Shown: in pieces, positions 25,346-34,671 of the stretch | How the letters are laid out: every line of letters begins with the position of its first letter | How positions within the stretch are numbered: the first letter of the stretch is position 1 | DNA from: Halobacillus kuroshimensis DSM 18393 | Lineage (GTDB): Bacteria; Bacillota; Bacilli; Bacillales; Halobacillaceae | Assembly: GCF_000425705.1 (NCBI RefSeq) | Contig: NZ_AUDY01000009.1 | Coordinates: 186,001-250,000 of the forward strand | Direction: 5' to 3' | DNA: 64,000 bases | The notes under the pieces: generated by a model | Database searches by the model: none | What the model was told of the DNA's origin: nothing | The model's input: the letters and a program-made list of their open reading frames with translations, nothing else | Program-made: the position numbers and the translations under genes

Positions 25346-26236
25346 ATGGATAAAACTCTTAAGAATATAGTATTAACACCTATGAATTTTCTGTACAAAA
25401 TTAATCCTAAAATCGGGTTAAAAACATTATATTTTATGAAATATTTCTCAAAATTAAATATAGACAATCCTAAAACATATAATGAAAAGCTAAATTGGAT
25501 GAAGATAAACTATAGAAATGAATTAATGCCACTCTGCGCTGATAAATATACTGTTAGGCAGTATGTAAAAGAAAAAGGATGTGGCGAAATTTTAACTAAA
25601 CTATTATGGGAAGGGTTTAACGCCGAAGATATTCCTTTTGAGAACCTACCTCAAAAATTCGTTATAAAAGTTACACATGGTTCAGGAAATAATATAATAT
25701 GTAAAAATAAAAATGAATTAGATAAAAATAGAACTATAAAAAGATTAAACCAATGGCTCAAACAAAAGTACTTACCGTGCTATGGGGAATGGTTTTATGG
25801 AATTATCAAACCACGGATCATTGTTGAGGAATTTATATCAGATGATCATTTAAATATACCTGTTGATTATAAAGTGTTTTGTTTTAATAGTGTAGAGGGT
25901 ATAAATGGGGCGCCAGTTACTGTTATTGACACTGACCGATTCACCACACATAAAAGAAAAGTATATGATGATACTTGGCAGGAATTACGTAATATTAGAA
26001 TTAACTTTCCACTTGATGAAGAAAAGGAATTTAAAAAGCCAGATCAATACGAAGAGATGCTGAATTATGCAAAAATACTATCCGAACCATTTCCACATGC
26101 TAGAGTTGATTTTTATATAATGAATGAGAGGTTATACTTTGGTGAGATAACGTTTATGAGTGATGCTGGGTTTGGTAACATATCACCAAAATCATTTAAT
26201 GAAAAGATGGGCCAATGGATTAAATTACCTGATTAG
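25346..26236 (+). CDS. TupA-like ATP-grasp protein
   Basis: A 296-aa protein of the TupA-like ATP-grasp family found in polysaccharide clusters. Typical features are the TYNEKLNWMK opening, the CADKYTVRQYVKEKGCG segment, the FVIKVTHGSGNN nucleotide-binding loop and acidic metal-binding positions near HARVDFYIM and YFGEITF. In TupA itself the enzyme links glutamate to glucuronate in teichuronopeptide. By analogy it may attach an amino acid or another amine to a uronic acid of this EPS. The RBS AAAGGGGGG is strong. Family call good, reaction inferred. Confidence 0.85.
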   Translation: MDKTLKNIVLTPMNFLYKINPKIGLKTLYFMKYFSKLNIDNPKTYNEKLNWMKINYRNELMPLCADKYTVRQYVKEKGCGEILTKLLWEGFNAEDIPFENLPQKFVIKVTHGSGNNIICKNKNELDKNRTIKRLNQWLKQKYLPCYGEWFYGIIKPRIIVEEFISDDHLNIPVDYKVFCFNSVEGINGAPVTVIDTDRFTTHKRKVYDDTWQELRNIRINFPLDEEKEFKKPDQYEEMLNYAKILSEPFPHARVDFYIMNERLYFGEITFMSDAGFGNISPKSFNEKMGQWIKLPD

Positions 26237-26248
26237 TAGGTGTTAATA

Positions 26249-27367
26249 GTGCAAACAGATAAAAGAAAGGTTTTAATAATTGCTACAACGAAATTTGAAC
26301 TAGACGGAATCACTAATGTAATTTTAAATTACTATAGGGCAATGGATAAAAGTGATATGCAATTTGATTTTGCAGTCCCCAACATATTAAAAATTGAGTT
26401 AAGGAAAGAAATTGAAAATCAAGGAAGTAATATCTTTATAATTCAGGGGCGTAACAAAAATCCCTTATCATATATGAGAAAGTTGACAAATTTAATAAAA
26501 AGAAATAATTACGATATAGTACACGCTCATGGTAATAGTAGTACATTAGCTATGGAGATGGTTGCAGCAAAAAGAGGTGGTTCAAAAGTTCGTATCCCTC
26601 ATAGTCATAATACAACAACAAACCATAGAGTGGTCCACAAGCTCTTGAGAAGGACTTTTGATAAAAACTATACAAATGGGTTTGCTTGTGGTGTCAAAGC
26701 AGGGGAATGGTTATATAAAGGAAAACCTTTTACGGTTATTAATAATGGTATTGATGTTAATAGATTTAAGTTTAATGAAGAGGATCGTAAGAATTATAGA
26801 AAAAAATATGGGTTAGTCGGATGTAAGGTGATTGGAAATGTTGGTGCATTCAATTATCAAAAAAATCATGAGTTTCTAACTGATGTCTTCTTCGAGTTAT
26901 ACAAGTTAGATAAATCATATAGACTCTTATTGATTGGTGATGGTGGGCTTCGAACAGAGATTGAAAAAAAGGTAGATAGTTTAGGATTAAATAATGCTGT
27001 TATTTTTGCTGGGAAATCTAGAGAAGTACCCCAACTTTTACAAGTGATGGATGCAATAGTAATGCCATCTCGATATGAAGGATTACCATTAAGTTTAATA
27101 GAAGCTCAATCAGCAAGCCTACCGTGTTTTGTCTCTGATGTTATAACACAAGAAATAGGGGTAACTGATTTAATTAAATTTATTCCATTGGAAAAGAAAG
27201 CTGATACATGGGCAAAAATTATTAATGATACTGAGATAATGAACAGTAGATTAACAAATGATAAAAGCTTATACGAAATTACCGAAGCAGGATATAACAT
27301 TAAAGAAAATGCACAGGATCTACAAAATTTATATAACCTCTTTCTGACTAATCAATTAAAGGAGTGA
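26249..27367 (+). CDS. GT4-family glycosyltransferase
   Basis: A GT-B glycosyltransferase of about 372 aa, like EpsF. It opens KRKVLIIATTKFELDGITNV, has HAHGNSST in the acceptor domain, and the C-terminal donor motif PSRYEGLPLSLIEAQS carrying E-x7-E. A GTG at 26249 follows AGGTG by 6 bp; an in-frame GTG at 26240 is the alternative and overlaps that motif. It starts soon after the ATP-grasp stop and is in the same operon. Donor and linkage unknown. Confidence 0.87.
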   Translation: MQTDKRKVLIIATTKFELDGITNVILNYYRAMDKSDMQFDFAVPNILKIELRKEIENQGSNIFIIQGRNKNPLSYMRKLTNLIKRNNYDIVHAHGNSSTLAMEMVAAKRGGSKVRIPHSHNTTTNHRVVHKLLRRTFDKNYTNGFACGVKAGEWLYKGKPFTVINNGIDVNRFKFNEEDRKNYRKKYGLVGCKVIGNVGAFNYQKNHEFLTDVFFELYKLDKSYRLLLIGDGGLRTEIEKKVDSLGLNNAVIFAGKSREVPQLLQVMDAIVMPSRYEGLPLSLIEAQSASLPCFVSDVITQEIGVTDLIKFIPLEKKADTWAKIINDTEIMNSRLTNDKSLYEITEAGYNIKENAQDLQNLYNLFLTNQLKE

Positions 27368-27371
27368 AAGT

Positions 27372-28028
27372 GTGGTGAGTTTTGAGGGTATCAAATTAAG
27401 GTTTAGAAGAAAATATATGAAAAAAACTGCAAATATACGAAAAAAATTTTTGACTAGTGCTGACTTTACGATCATTTCAAATAATTGCTGGGGAGGGTTT
27501 ATCTATCAAAGCTATGGACTAGCATACAATTCTCCAACGATTGGATTGTACTTTATGGCAGAAGATTATATTAAATTTATATCAAATTTGAGAGATTATA
27601 TAAATTCAGAGTTGACTTTTATTAATCCGAATGAATCGCGTCATCTAAAGACTCTTAAGAATAGTGAAAATTTTGGAGAGTACCCTATTGGTTTATTAAA
27701 GGATATTGAAATCATTTTTCTTCATTATACTAGTGAGGAAGAAGCTTATGAAAAGTGGAATAAAAGATGTAACCGAATTAATTGGGATAAGCTATTAGTC
27801 AAGTTTAATGATCAAAATGAGTGCACAAAGGAACATTTAGAAAAATTCGACAACCTTACATATAAGAATAAAGTTTGTTTTATTTCTAATGATTATCCTA
27901 GTTTAAAGTCAATGATATTTATAGAAGCTGCAAAAAAACAAAAGTTTGTACGAGCCTCTCAAGAACCATTCGGTAAGTCAAGATACTTAGATGTAACTAA
28001 GCTAATAAACACAATTAAAGGTAGGTAA
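27372..28028 (+). CDS. DUF1919-family exopolysaccharide protein
   Basis: A 218-aa protein matching the DUF1919 family as I recall it: ISNNCWGGFIYQSYGLAYNSPTIGLYF near the N-terminus, a conserved YPIGLL, and FISNDYP towards the end. It has no signal peptide or TM segment. Members occur in capsule/EPS clusters and are annotated only as exopolysaccharide biosynthesis proteins, possibly transferases. Start is GTG 27372 or the adjacent GTG 27375, after AAAGGAG. No mechanism can be assigned. Confidence 0.8.
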   Translation: MVSFEGIKLRFRRKYMKKTANIRKKFLTSADFTIISNNCWGGFIYQSYGLAYNSPTIGLYFMAEDYIKFISNLRDYINSELTFINPNESRHLKTLKNSENFGEYPIGLLKDIEIIFLHYTSEEEAYEKWNKRCNRINWDKLLVKFNDQNECTKEHLEKFDNLTYKNKVCFISNDYPSLKSMIFIEAAKKQKFVRASQEPFGKSRYLDVTKLINTIKGR

Positions 28029-28068
28029 ATCTTATACTTTTATTTTTGCAAGAAGGTAGGTAAATTTA

Positions 28069-29148
28069 TTGAAAGTTTTATTTGTTACTAGGAGTATGTG
28101 GGCTGGTGGAGCAGAGCGTGTAATTGCAGAGCTGGTTAAACACTTCACTAAAATGAAGATAAAATGTGAAATATTGACTATTGATGATGAGAATATATTG
28201 TATGATATTCCTAAGGAAGCAAAAATATATCCTATAGGAGAGGTCACAAAGAATAAATTACTAGACAAATTTCTCAGGTATAAGAAAGTTAGAAAGCTTG
28301 TTAAAGATTCAAAGCCGGATGTAGTGTTGGCTCTTCCGGAAGATATAGGTATATATGTCATCCCTTCTCTATTAGGTATTAATGTACCTGTTATAATATC
28401 TGAACGAAATAACCCTTGGGTTATGCCTTGGAAAAAAGAAACCCGTTTCTTAAGAAAATTATTTTACCCGTTTGCTAATGGTTTCATATTTCAAACAAAA
28501 GATGCGGCTAACTACTTTCCTGATAAGATTAAAGAAAAAAGTATAATCTTACCAAACCCATTAGACTTAAAACAAATTCCTTCTATTAACCAAGAAAAAA
28601 GAAAAGAAATAATTGGGGCTGGGAGGTTAGATAAGCAAAAAAACTTTCCACTATTAATTAGGGCTTTTGCAAAATTTTATAAAAATAATAACGATTATGT
28701 GCTAACAATTTATGGAGATGGTGCACTGAAAAATGAGCTAGAGGACCTTGCTTCGTCGCTACTACCACAAGATTCCTTTCAATTTCCGGGGAGAAAAGCA
28801 GATTTATTAGAGCATATTAGTGGTGGCTCTATGTTTGTTCTTAGCTCGGATTATGAAGGAATGCCTAATGTAGTAATAGAGGCAATGGCTATGGGAATAC
28901 CGGTCATTTCTACAGATTGTCCAACTGGAGGACCTGCAGAGTTAATAGATGATGGTGTAAACGGTTTATTAGTACCCGTAGGAGATTTAGATTCTATGAC
29001 ACAAGCTATGAGTAAAATAGCAAAATCCAAGAGTTTAGCTAGAAATTTAGGATTGAATGCTCTGAAAATTAGAGATCGCTTGGACACAAATGTTGTTTCA
29101 GAGAAGTGGATAGAATATATCAAGTTTGTGAAGTCAAATAAGGTGTGA
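28069..29148 (+). CDS. GT4-family glycosyltransferase (PglH-like)
   Basis: A 359-aa GT-B glycosyltransferase. It begins KVLFVTRSMWAGGAERV, typical of N-acetylgalactosaminyl/galactosyl transferases acting on lipid-linked glycans, and carries ERNNPW and the donor motif SSDYEGMPNVVIEAMAMG with E-x7-E, then TDCPTGGP. The TTG start at 28069 follows AGAAGG. Sugar specificity is not determinable. Confidence 0.88.
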   Translation: MKVLFVTRSMWAGGAERVIAELVKHFTKMKIKCEILTIDDENILYDIPKEAKIYPIGEVTKNKLLDKFLRYKKVRKLVKDSKPDVVLALPEDIGIYVIPSLLGINVPVIISERNNPWVMPWKKETRFLRKLFYPFANGFIFQTKDAANYFPDKIKEKSIILPNPLDLKQIPSINQEKRKEIIGAGRLDKQKNFPLLIRAFAKFYKNNNDYVLTIYGDGALKNELEDLASSLLPQDSFQFPGRKADLLEHISGGSMFVLSSDYEGMPNVVIEAMAMGIPVISTDCPTGGPAELIDDGVNGLLVPVGDLDSMTQAMSKIAKSKSLARNLGLNALKIRDRLDTNVVSEKWIEYIKFVKSNKV

Positions 29149-29234
29149 AATTAAACAAGTGACAGGTAAGTTCAAATAATGGATCCAAATTGATAACATT
29201 TTTCAAATTTTAAAATAATAAGGATCGATAACTT

Positions 29235-30497
29235 ATGAGATCTCTAGGTAACAAAATAAGTGTAGAAAACATAGCGGATGTATTATTTTGTCTGTTTTTG
29301 GTGATGTCTTTTCTTTCAGAACGTTCAATCCTTGGACGCTCTACGATGTTTTTATTTATCGGTATATGTTTATTCTTAATCGTTTTAAGAGGTAGCATAG
29401 CCAAACTTCCTTTTTATTTTGTGTTAGAAATAATTTTTATTGGGTATTGCATATTTCAGGTTCTAAGTGATATATCAGTAGATCAAAGTGCCTCCATAGA
29501 TATGATTTATACGCTATCTATATGTACATTAGTATACATTATGTTATATAATTATGCGATTTTAAAAAACAATTTTAAACATATGTTAAAACTATTTTTC
29601 TTGTCTTATTTTGGGGCAATTGTTATTAATTTGATTATTGATGCAGGAACTCTGTTTGAAAGTAGGAGTGGTACCGGAATAGAAATAGGTGGAGTCCAAA
29701 TAGGAGGAGTTACACCAATCAGCGTTGGATGGATGGCAGGTATTTGTATGGTGTTGGCAACTATTGTATATAAGAAAGATAAAAAAAAGTTTTGGCTAGT
29801 ATTTGTTTTGTTGTTACTTGCGCTTTTATCGGCTGGTACTAGAAAAGCTTTTCTATTTGTTCCAATAGCCATGTTAGGTTGGTTTTATTTTAATAAACGT
29901 TCTAAAAATATTTTAAAATTATTCTCTTATATAATTATTGTAACAATATTATGTATTATCGGCTACTACATAACTATTAGTAATCCAACTCTATATTCAA
30001 TTGTGGGTTATCGTTTTGAGAGTGTTGTGATATATATAACTAGTGATAAAGGTAATATTGATGACGCTTCAATGCTAACAAGGTTATCTTTAATTGAAAC
30101 AGCAAAGTTTGCTTTGTCAGAAAGACCATTTGCTGGATGGGGACTAGATAATTTCCGTTATATTTTTAACAGTGGTGGATATTATTCACATAGTAACTTT
30201 TTTGAAATCCTTGTTAGCGGTGGATGGATTGGTTTTGTTATTTATTATATGAAATATCTATATGTAATGTTCTCTCTATGGTTTTGCCGAAGATATGCAG
30301 ACAATCAAGCTAAAAATCGGATTAATATTTTACTATTATTAACAATAGTCATGATCGTATTAGAATATTGGCAAGTAACTTACTATACTAGAAAATTTAT
30401 GATGGTGTGGGTCTTGATTTTGATATATGTACAGAGTGTTAGAACTTCTGAAAAGTCAATGCAAATACCAATTGAGTATAGGAGGAATCCATGTTGA
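29235..30497 (+). CDS. Wzy-type O-antigen/EPS polymerase
   Basis: A 420-aa polytopic membrane protein with about 10-12 TM segments. A large loop carries SERPFAGWGLDNFRYIF and YYSHSNFFEILVSGG, the conserved region of the O-antigen ligase/polymerase family. In this locus, with a Wzx flippase and a Wzz-like modulator, it is the natural repeat-unit polymerase. Sequence similarity to other Wzy proteins is expected to be low. It overlaps the next gene by 7 bp. Confidence 0.85.
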   Translation: MRSLGNKISVENIADVLFCLFLVMSFLSERSILGRSTMFLFIGICLFLIVLRGSIAKLPFYFVLEIIFIGYCIFQVLSDISVDQSASIDMIYTLSICTLVYIMLYNYAILKNNFKHMLKLFFLSYFGAIVINLIIDAGTLFESRSGTGIEIGGVQIGGVTPISVGWMAGICMVLATIVYKKDKKKFWLVFVLLLLALLSAGTRKAFLFVPIAMLGWFYFNKRSKNILKLFSYIIIVTILCIIGYYITISNPTLYSIVGYRFESVVIYITSDKGNIDDASMLTRLSLIETAKFALSERPFAGWGLDNFRYIFNSGGYYSHSNFFEILVSGGWIGFVIYYMKYLYVMFSLWFCRRYADNQAKNRINILLLLTIVMIVLEYWQVTYYTRKFMMVWVLILIYVQSVRTSEKSMQIPIEYRRNPC

Positions 30498-31660
30498 GAA
30501 TTTTATATGTTGCCCCAAGATATCACACTAATCAAATCCCAATTGCAGAAGGATTAATAAATAATGGATATTATGTTCGTTTTCTTGTTATGTATAAAGG
30601 AGTAACTGAAAATTATGAAGCATTAAAACCTGATATATTAAAACCCACTTTTAAGATTAAAGCTTTATATTATATGATTCTCAAACGCAAGGGGAAGGTA
30701 TATGCTGAAAATTGGATGCTTCGTAATTATAAGCCAGGATATATTCAAGTTTTAAGATATTTGATAAACCTCAAGCCGGATATTGTGATAATTCGTGAAA
30801 GGTCTAGGCAATCAAGAATTGTGTATATGTGTTGTAAATTATTGGGGATAAATAAAGTGATTTTATATAACCAAAAACCAATAAATGTTTACGAATGGAA
30901 GGGGAAAAGGTTTAAGGAACTGTTATCTAAATTTGCATTTCCTCAAGTCAGATATTCTCCAGTAAAATATATTAATTTACTGAGCGACTCAACCCAATCA
31001 TATCCATCTCATGAGAATCACCACGCATATTTCGCGCCATTTGTACAAGAAGCAAATGTTTTAGAAGGAGAGAAACAATATGGTACAGGTGGAATTATTC
31101 GTGTTTTAGATGTGGGAAAATATCGTAATTATAAAAATCATAAAATTTTAGTAGAGGCAGTTTCTTTAATGAAAGAAAAAGAGAACTTTCACGTAACTAT
31201 TATTGGGCAAGTATCAAATAAGGATGAACAAGATTATTTCGATAACCTTGCTAGTATGATTAAAGATAAGAATTTACAAGATACTTTTACACTATTGAAA
31301 AATATACCATATCGACAAATGGTACCATTATACAAAGAACATGATATTTTTGTTCTACCGAGTAAAAAAGAAGTTGCTAGTATATCTGTTCTTGAGGCCA
31401 TGGCGAATGGTCTATGCACTATTAGCACAGACAATAACGGAACAGCATTTTATGTGTCAGAGGGAAATGCAGGTCTAACTTTTGATAATAATAGTGCTCA
31501 AGACCTTGCGAATAAATTGACATATTTAGTGAACAACCCTGAATCAATAAGATTTTATGGGGGGAATGCCATTAAACACATTCAAGATAACTGCGGGTTT
31601 AATAATTATCTTGAAAGTTTAAAGCATATTGTAAAAACGGAGTTTGAATATAATTTATAA
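30491..31660 (+). CDS. GT4-family glycosyltransferase
   Basis: A 389-aa GT-B protein. The N-terminal domain begins LRILYVAPRYHTNQIPIAEGL. The donor domain includes RVLDVGKYRNYKNH and LPSKKEVASISVLEAMANG, a GT1/GT4-type E-x7-E-like region. It has an unusually long N-terminal half and lies between polymerase and flippase genes. It overlaps the polymerase gene by 7 bp with an AGGAGGA RBS inside that gene. Confidence 0.82.
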   Translation: MLRILYVAPRYHTNQIPIAEGLINNGYYVRFLVMYKGVTENYEALKPDILKPTFKIKALYYMILKRKGKVYAENWMLRNYKPGYIQVLRYLINLKPDIVIIRERSRQSRIVYMCCKLLGINKVILYNQKPINVYEWKGKRFKELLSKFAFPQVRYSPVKYINLLSDSTQSYPSHENHHAYFAPFVQEANVLEGEKQYGTGGIIRVLDVGKYRNYKNHKILVEAVSLMKEKENFHVTIIGQVSNKDEQDYFDNLASMIKDKNLQDTFTLLKNIPYRQMVPLYKEHDIFVLPSKKEVASISVLEAMANGLCTISTDNNGTAFYVSEGNAGLTFDNNSAQDLANKLTYLVNNPESIRFYGGNAIKHIQDNCGFNNYLESLKHIVKTEFEYNL

Positions 31661-31790
31661 GTTACTCATGATTGACAATAACAATAATAAGATTAAGGGA
31701 TAAATTTAGAAAGACTGAATAGATTAGAATTCAGTTAGATAAAAGAATATTTCGAGTTAAAAATATAATTATGGGTGGATTAATAACGAA

Positions 31791-33056
31791 ATGAAGTTAG
31801 GTGAATTTGGAAAAAATATTTTCATGCTTGCAGGCGGTACAGCCTTTGCACAAGTTTTGAGTTTTCTTCTAATACCAATAATAACAAGAATTTACTCCCC
31901 TGAAGAATATGGAATACTCGCTGTTTACGTTTCAGTTTTGGGTTTAATAAGTATATTGGGTTCAATGAACTACGAATTAGCAATTCCTATAGCAGAGAAT
32001 GAAAAAAAAGCTATAAATGTACTGGGATTAAGTTTAATTATTTTATCTATATCCTTTGTTTTATTAGTTGTATTGGTTATTTTTGTTGGTGATCCTATCT
32101 TAATAATGTTAAATAACGAAACTCTTATAGATTATAAACTCCTAATACCAATAGGATTTTTTTTACTAGGAGTATATAATATTTTAAAACAATGGGCTAT
32201 TAGAAGAAAAGCATTTAAAGGAATTACAAAAACCAAATATATTCAGGCTATATTACAAAATATTACTACAATAGGGTTAGGAACCCTTGGCGTAGGAGGG
32301 ATTGGCCTTTTATTAGGAAAAATGGTTGGACAAAGTTCAGGTATATCCACCTTAATGAGTCCATTATTAAGAAGAGAAAAAGAGTTATTTAATAAAATTA
32401 AAAAAAGGTATTTATTATGGGCTGCTAAGCGTTATAATAAATTCCCCCTATATACAACACCTAGAAGATATCTGGGAGATATAACAATTGTACTCCCTGT
32501 ATTATTTATTACTTCTATATATGGATCAGAAGAAGTTGGTCTATTTGGTTTGGCAAATAGTGTGGTTCAAATACCGATGACTTTAATTGGGGCCTCTGTT
32601 AGTGATGTGTATTATGCAGAGTCTGCAAAGTTAAGGGGAACTAACCCAGCTAAACTAAAAAAACTTTCACACAAGCTATTGAGAAATCTAATTTTCATCG
32701 GAATAATTCCACTAATTTTGCTCGTTCTTTTTGGCCCCTATCTATTTTCTTTTGTATTTGGAAACCAATGGAGTGAGGCAGGAGTTTACGCAAGTTTATT
32801 ATCACTTTCAGTTTTTTCAAGATTAGTATTTAAACCAATTAGTAACATCTTTGATGTTTTTGAAAAGCAAAGAATAGCGCTTTTATTAAATATATTTAGA
32901 CTAGTTAGTGTTTTAATTGTTTTCGGAATAACAAAATATATGGCTTTAAACCCTTATTGGGCAATTGGTTTATATAGTGCATCGATGTCTCTAGTATACT
33001 TTACTCAATATTTATTAGCTCAAAAAATATTAGACTCAGCTATAAAAAGGTTTTAG
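31791..33056 (+). CDS. Wzx-type oligosaccharide flippase
   Basis: A 421-aa polytopic membrane protein of the polysaccharide transport (PST) branch of the MOP superfamily. It has about 12 TM segments, starting FGKNIFMLAGGTAFAQVLSFLLIP, followed by IYSPEEYGILAVYVS, which is typical of Wzx. It flips the finished undecaprenyl-linked repeat unit outward. A 130-bp AT-rich gap separates it from the upstream glycosyltransferase. It is the last gene of the AT-rich core. Confidence 0.9.
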   Translation: MKLGEFGKNIFMLAGGTAFAQVLSFLLIPIITRIYSPEEYGILAVYVSVLGLISILGSMNYELAIPIAENEKKAINVLGLSLIILSISFVLLVVLVIFVGDPILIMLNNETLIDYKLLIPIGFFLLGVYNILKQWAIRRKAFKGITKTKYIQAILQNITTIGLGTLGVGGIGLLLGKMVGQSSGISTLMSPLLRREKELFNKIKKRYLLWAAKRYNKFPLYTTPRRYLGDITIVLPVLFITSIYGSEEVGLFGLANSVVQIPMTLIGASVSDVYYAESAKLRGTNPAKLKKLSHKLLRNLIFIGIIPLILLVLFGPYLFSFVFGNQWSEAGVYASLLSLSVFSRLVFKPISNIFDVFEKQRIALLLNIFRLVSVLIVFGITKYMALNPYWAIGLYSASMSLVYFTQYLLAQKILDSAIKRF

Positions 33057-33300
33057 GAAAATTCAACGATTTCAGTATTGAAAATTTCTAATTGAATATT
33101 GGGCAATGGGTTAAATGTTCCATAATAGATTTTCTAATACAAAATTCAATTAATAAACTAATGTTGTCTTTTTACATTTATAAGATATTTGTAGTGTTAC
33201 GCTTCACACGTATAAGTATTGAAATCTTTAGTTGCTTACCGTTCACACCATTGGTTATAAGTGGTATATATGTAAATAGGAAAATTTAGGAGGCAGTAAA
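33057..33300. other. Intergenic junction at the 3' edge of the AT-rich EPS core
   Basis: A 244-bp stretch without a credible gene. Base composition rises abruptly in the following ugd gene, so this marks the boundary of the variable block. No clear terminator is visible; AGGAGG precedes the next start. Confidence 0.5.
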
Positions 33301-34671
33301 ATGCATAAGATAGCAGTAGCAGGAACAGGGTACGTTGGTTTAGTCGCAGGAGTTTGTTTCGCAGAAATGGGTCATCAGGTAACATGTGTAGACATTGACA
33401 AAGATAAAGTGAAATTAATGGAGTCTGGAGTGTCTCCGATCTATGAAGAAGGATTGCAAGAACTAATGCAAAAAAATTATGCGGAAGGTCGCATCCAGTA
33501 TACGACCGATTATAAATCTGCATACAAAGATGCAGATGCAGTCTTTCTTGGAGTAGGGACACCAGAAAAGCCTGATGGATCTGCAGATTTATCATACATA
33601 GCTACAGTCGCTAGACAAGTCGCTGAATCCGTAGAAAAAGATTGCTTGGTTGTTGTTAAATCCACGGTACCGGTAGGAACGAACGACAAAGTTGAACAAT
33701 TCATTCAAGATTTTCTGGTTAACGATGTAAATGTAGAGGTTGCATCCAACCCTGAATTCCTAGCTCAAGGCTCTGCTGTTCATGATACACTTCATGCAGA
33801 GAGAATTATCCTAGGCACGGAAACAGAATGGGCTGAGAACGTTCTTAAAGAAATCTATAAGCCTTTCAATCTTCCAATTGTATCTGTTAATCGAAGATCG
33901 GCAGAGATGATCAAGTATGCATCGAATGATTTCTTAGCTTTGAAAATCTCTTATATGAATGATATAGCTAACCTTTGTGAACTAGTGGGAGCAGACATTC
34001 AAGATGTAGCAAAAGGGATGAGCTATGATGAACGTATAGGTTCTAAGTTCTTAAACGCTGGAATTGGTTTTGGAGGTTCCTGTTTCCCTAAAGATACACA
34101 AGCCCTTGACTATTTGGCTCAACAGAATGGTTATGAGCTCAAAACGGTAAAAGCTGCTATTGATATTAATAAAGAACAAAAAACGGTGCTTTACAAGAAA
34201 GCGAGCAATCGCCTTATTACATTTAATGGATTGAAAGTTGCGGTGCTGGGATTGACCTTCAAACCAGGCACGGATGATTTGCGCGAAGCACCTTCACTTG
34301 AAAATGTTCCTCTTCTATTGGAACAAGGAGCCGACATTTTTGCTTTCGACCCAGTAGGAGCAGAAAACTTTGCAAAAGTGTTCCCAGAAGGTAAAAACGG
34401 AAAAGGTACAATCACTTATGTAGAAAACGTGGAGGAAGCTCTGAAGGATGCGAATGTTTGCTTTGTCTTTACAGAGTGGGGAGACGTAAAAGCGTTAACT
34501 CCAGAACAATATAAGAATCTAATGAGAACTTCTTTAGTATATGATGGACGTAACGTCTATGATGTGAAAGAAATGAAGGGTGCTGGAGTAGAGTATCACT
34601 CCATCGGACGTGAACCAGGGCAAAGAGAGTTGTCTGCAAAGGAGCGTAATCATGAGCTACAAACCACTTGA
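33301..34671 (+). CDS. ugd: UDP-glucose 6-dehydrogenase
   Basis: A 456-aa cytoplasmic enzyme oxidising UDP-glucose twice to UDP-glucuronate with 2 NAD. It has an N-terminal Rossmann fold (KIAVAGTGYVGLVAGVCFAEMGH), the catalytic Cys in GFGGSCFPKD (about residue 260), and a C-terminal UDP-binding domain (VAVLGLTFKPGTDDLREAPS). Its substrate is supplied by the GalU in the same locus. Homologues in B. subtilis are activated by BY-kinase phosphorylation, so the kinase at 17.9 kb is a likely regulator. Its 3' end overlaps the epimerase gene by 20 bp. Confidence 0.96.
   Translation: MHKIAVAGTGYVGLVAGVCFAEMGHQVTCVDIDKDKVKLMESGVSPIYEEGLQELMQKNYAEGRIQYTTDYKSAYKDADAVFLGVGTPEKPDGSADLSYIATVARQVAESVEKDCLVVVKSTVPVGTNDKVEQFIQDFLVNDVNVEVASNPEFLAQGSAVHDTLHAERIILGTETEWAENVLKEIYKPFNLPIVSVNRRSAEMIKYASNDFLALKISYMNDIANLCELVGADIQDVAKGMSYDERIGSKFLNAGIGFGGSCFPKDTQALDYLAQQNGYELKTVKAAIDINKEQKTVLYKKASNRLITFNGLKVAVLGLTFKPGTDDLREAPSLENVPLLLEQGADIFAFDPVGAENFAKVFPEGKNGKGTITYVENVEEALKDANVCFVFTEWGDVKALTPEQYKNLMRTSLVYDGRNVYDVKEMKGAGVEYHSIGREPGQRELSAKERNHELQTT

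Noticed and set aside
33092-33289. 65-codon ORF before ugd
   Set aside because: AT-rich intergenic open frame without an RBS or recognisable sequence.
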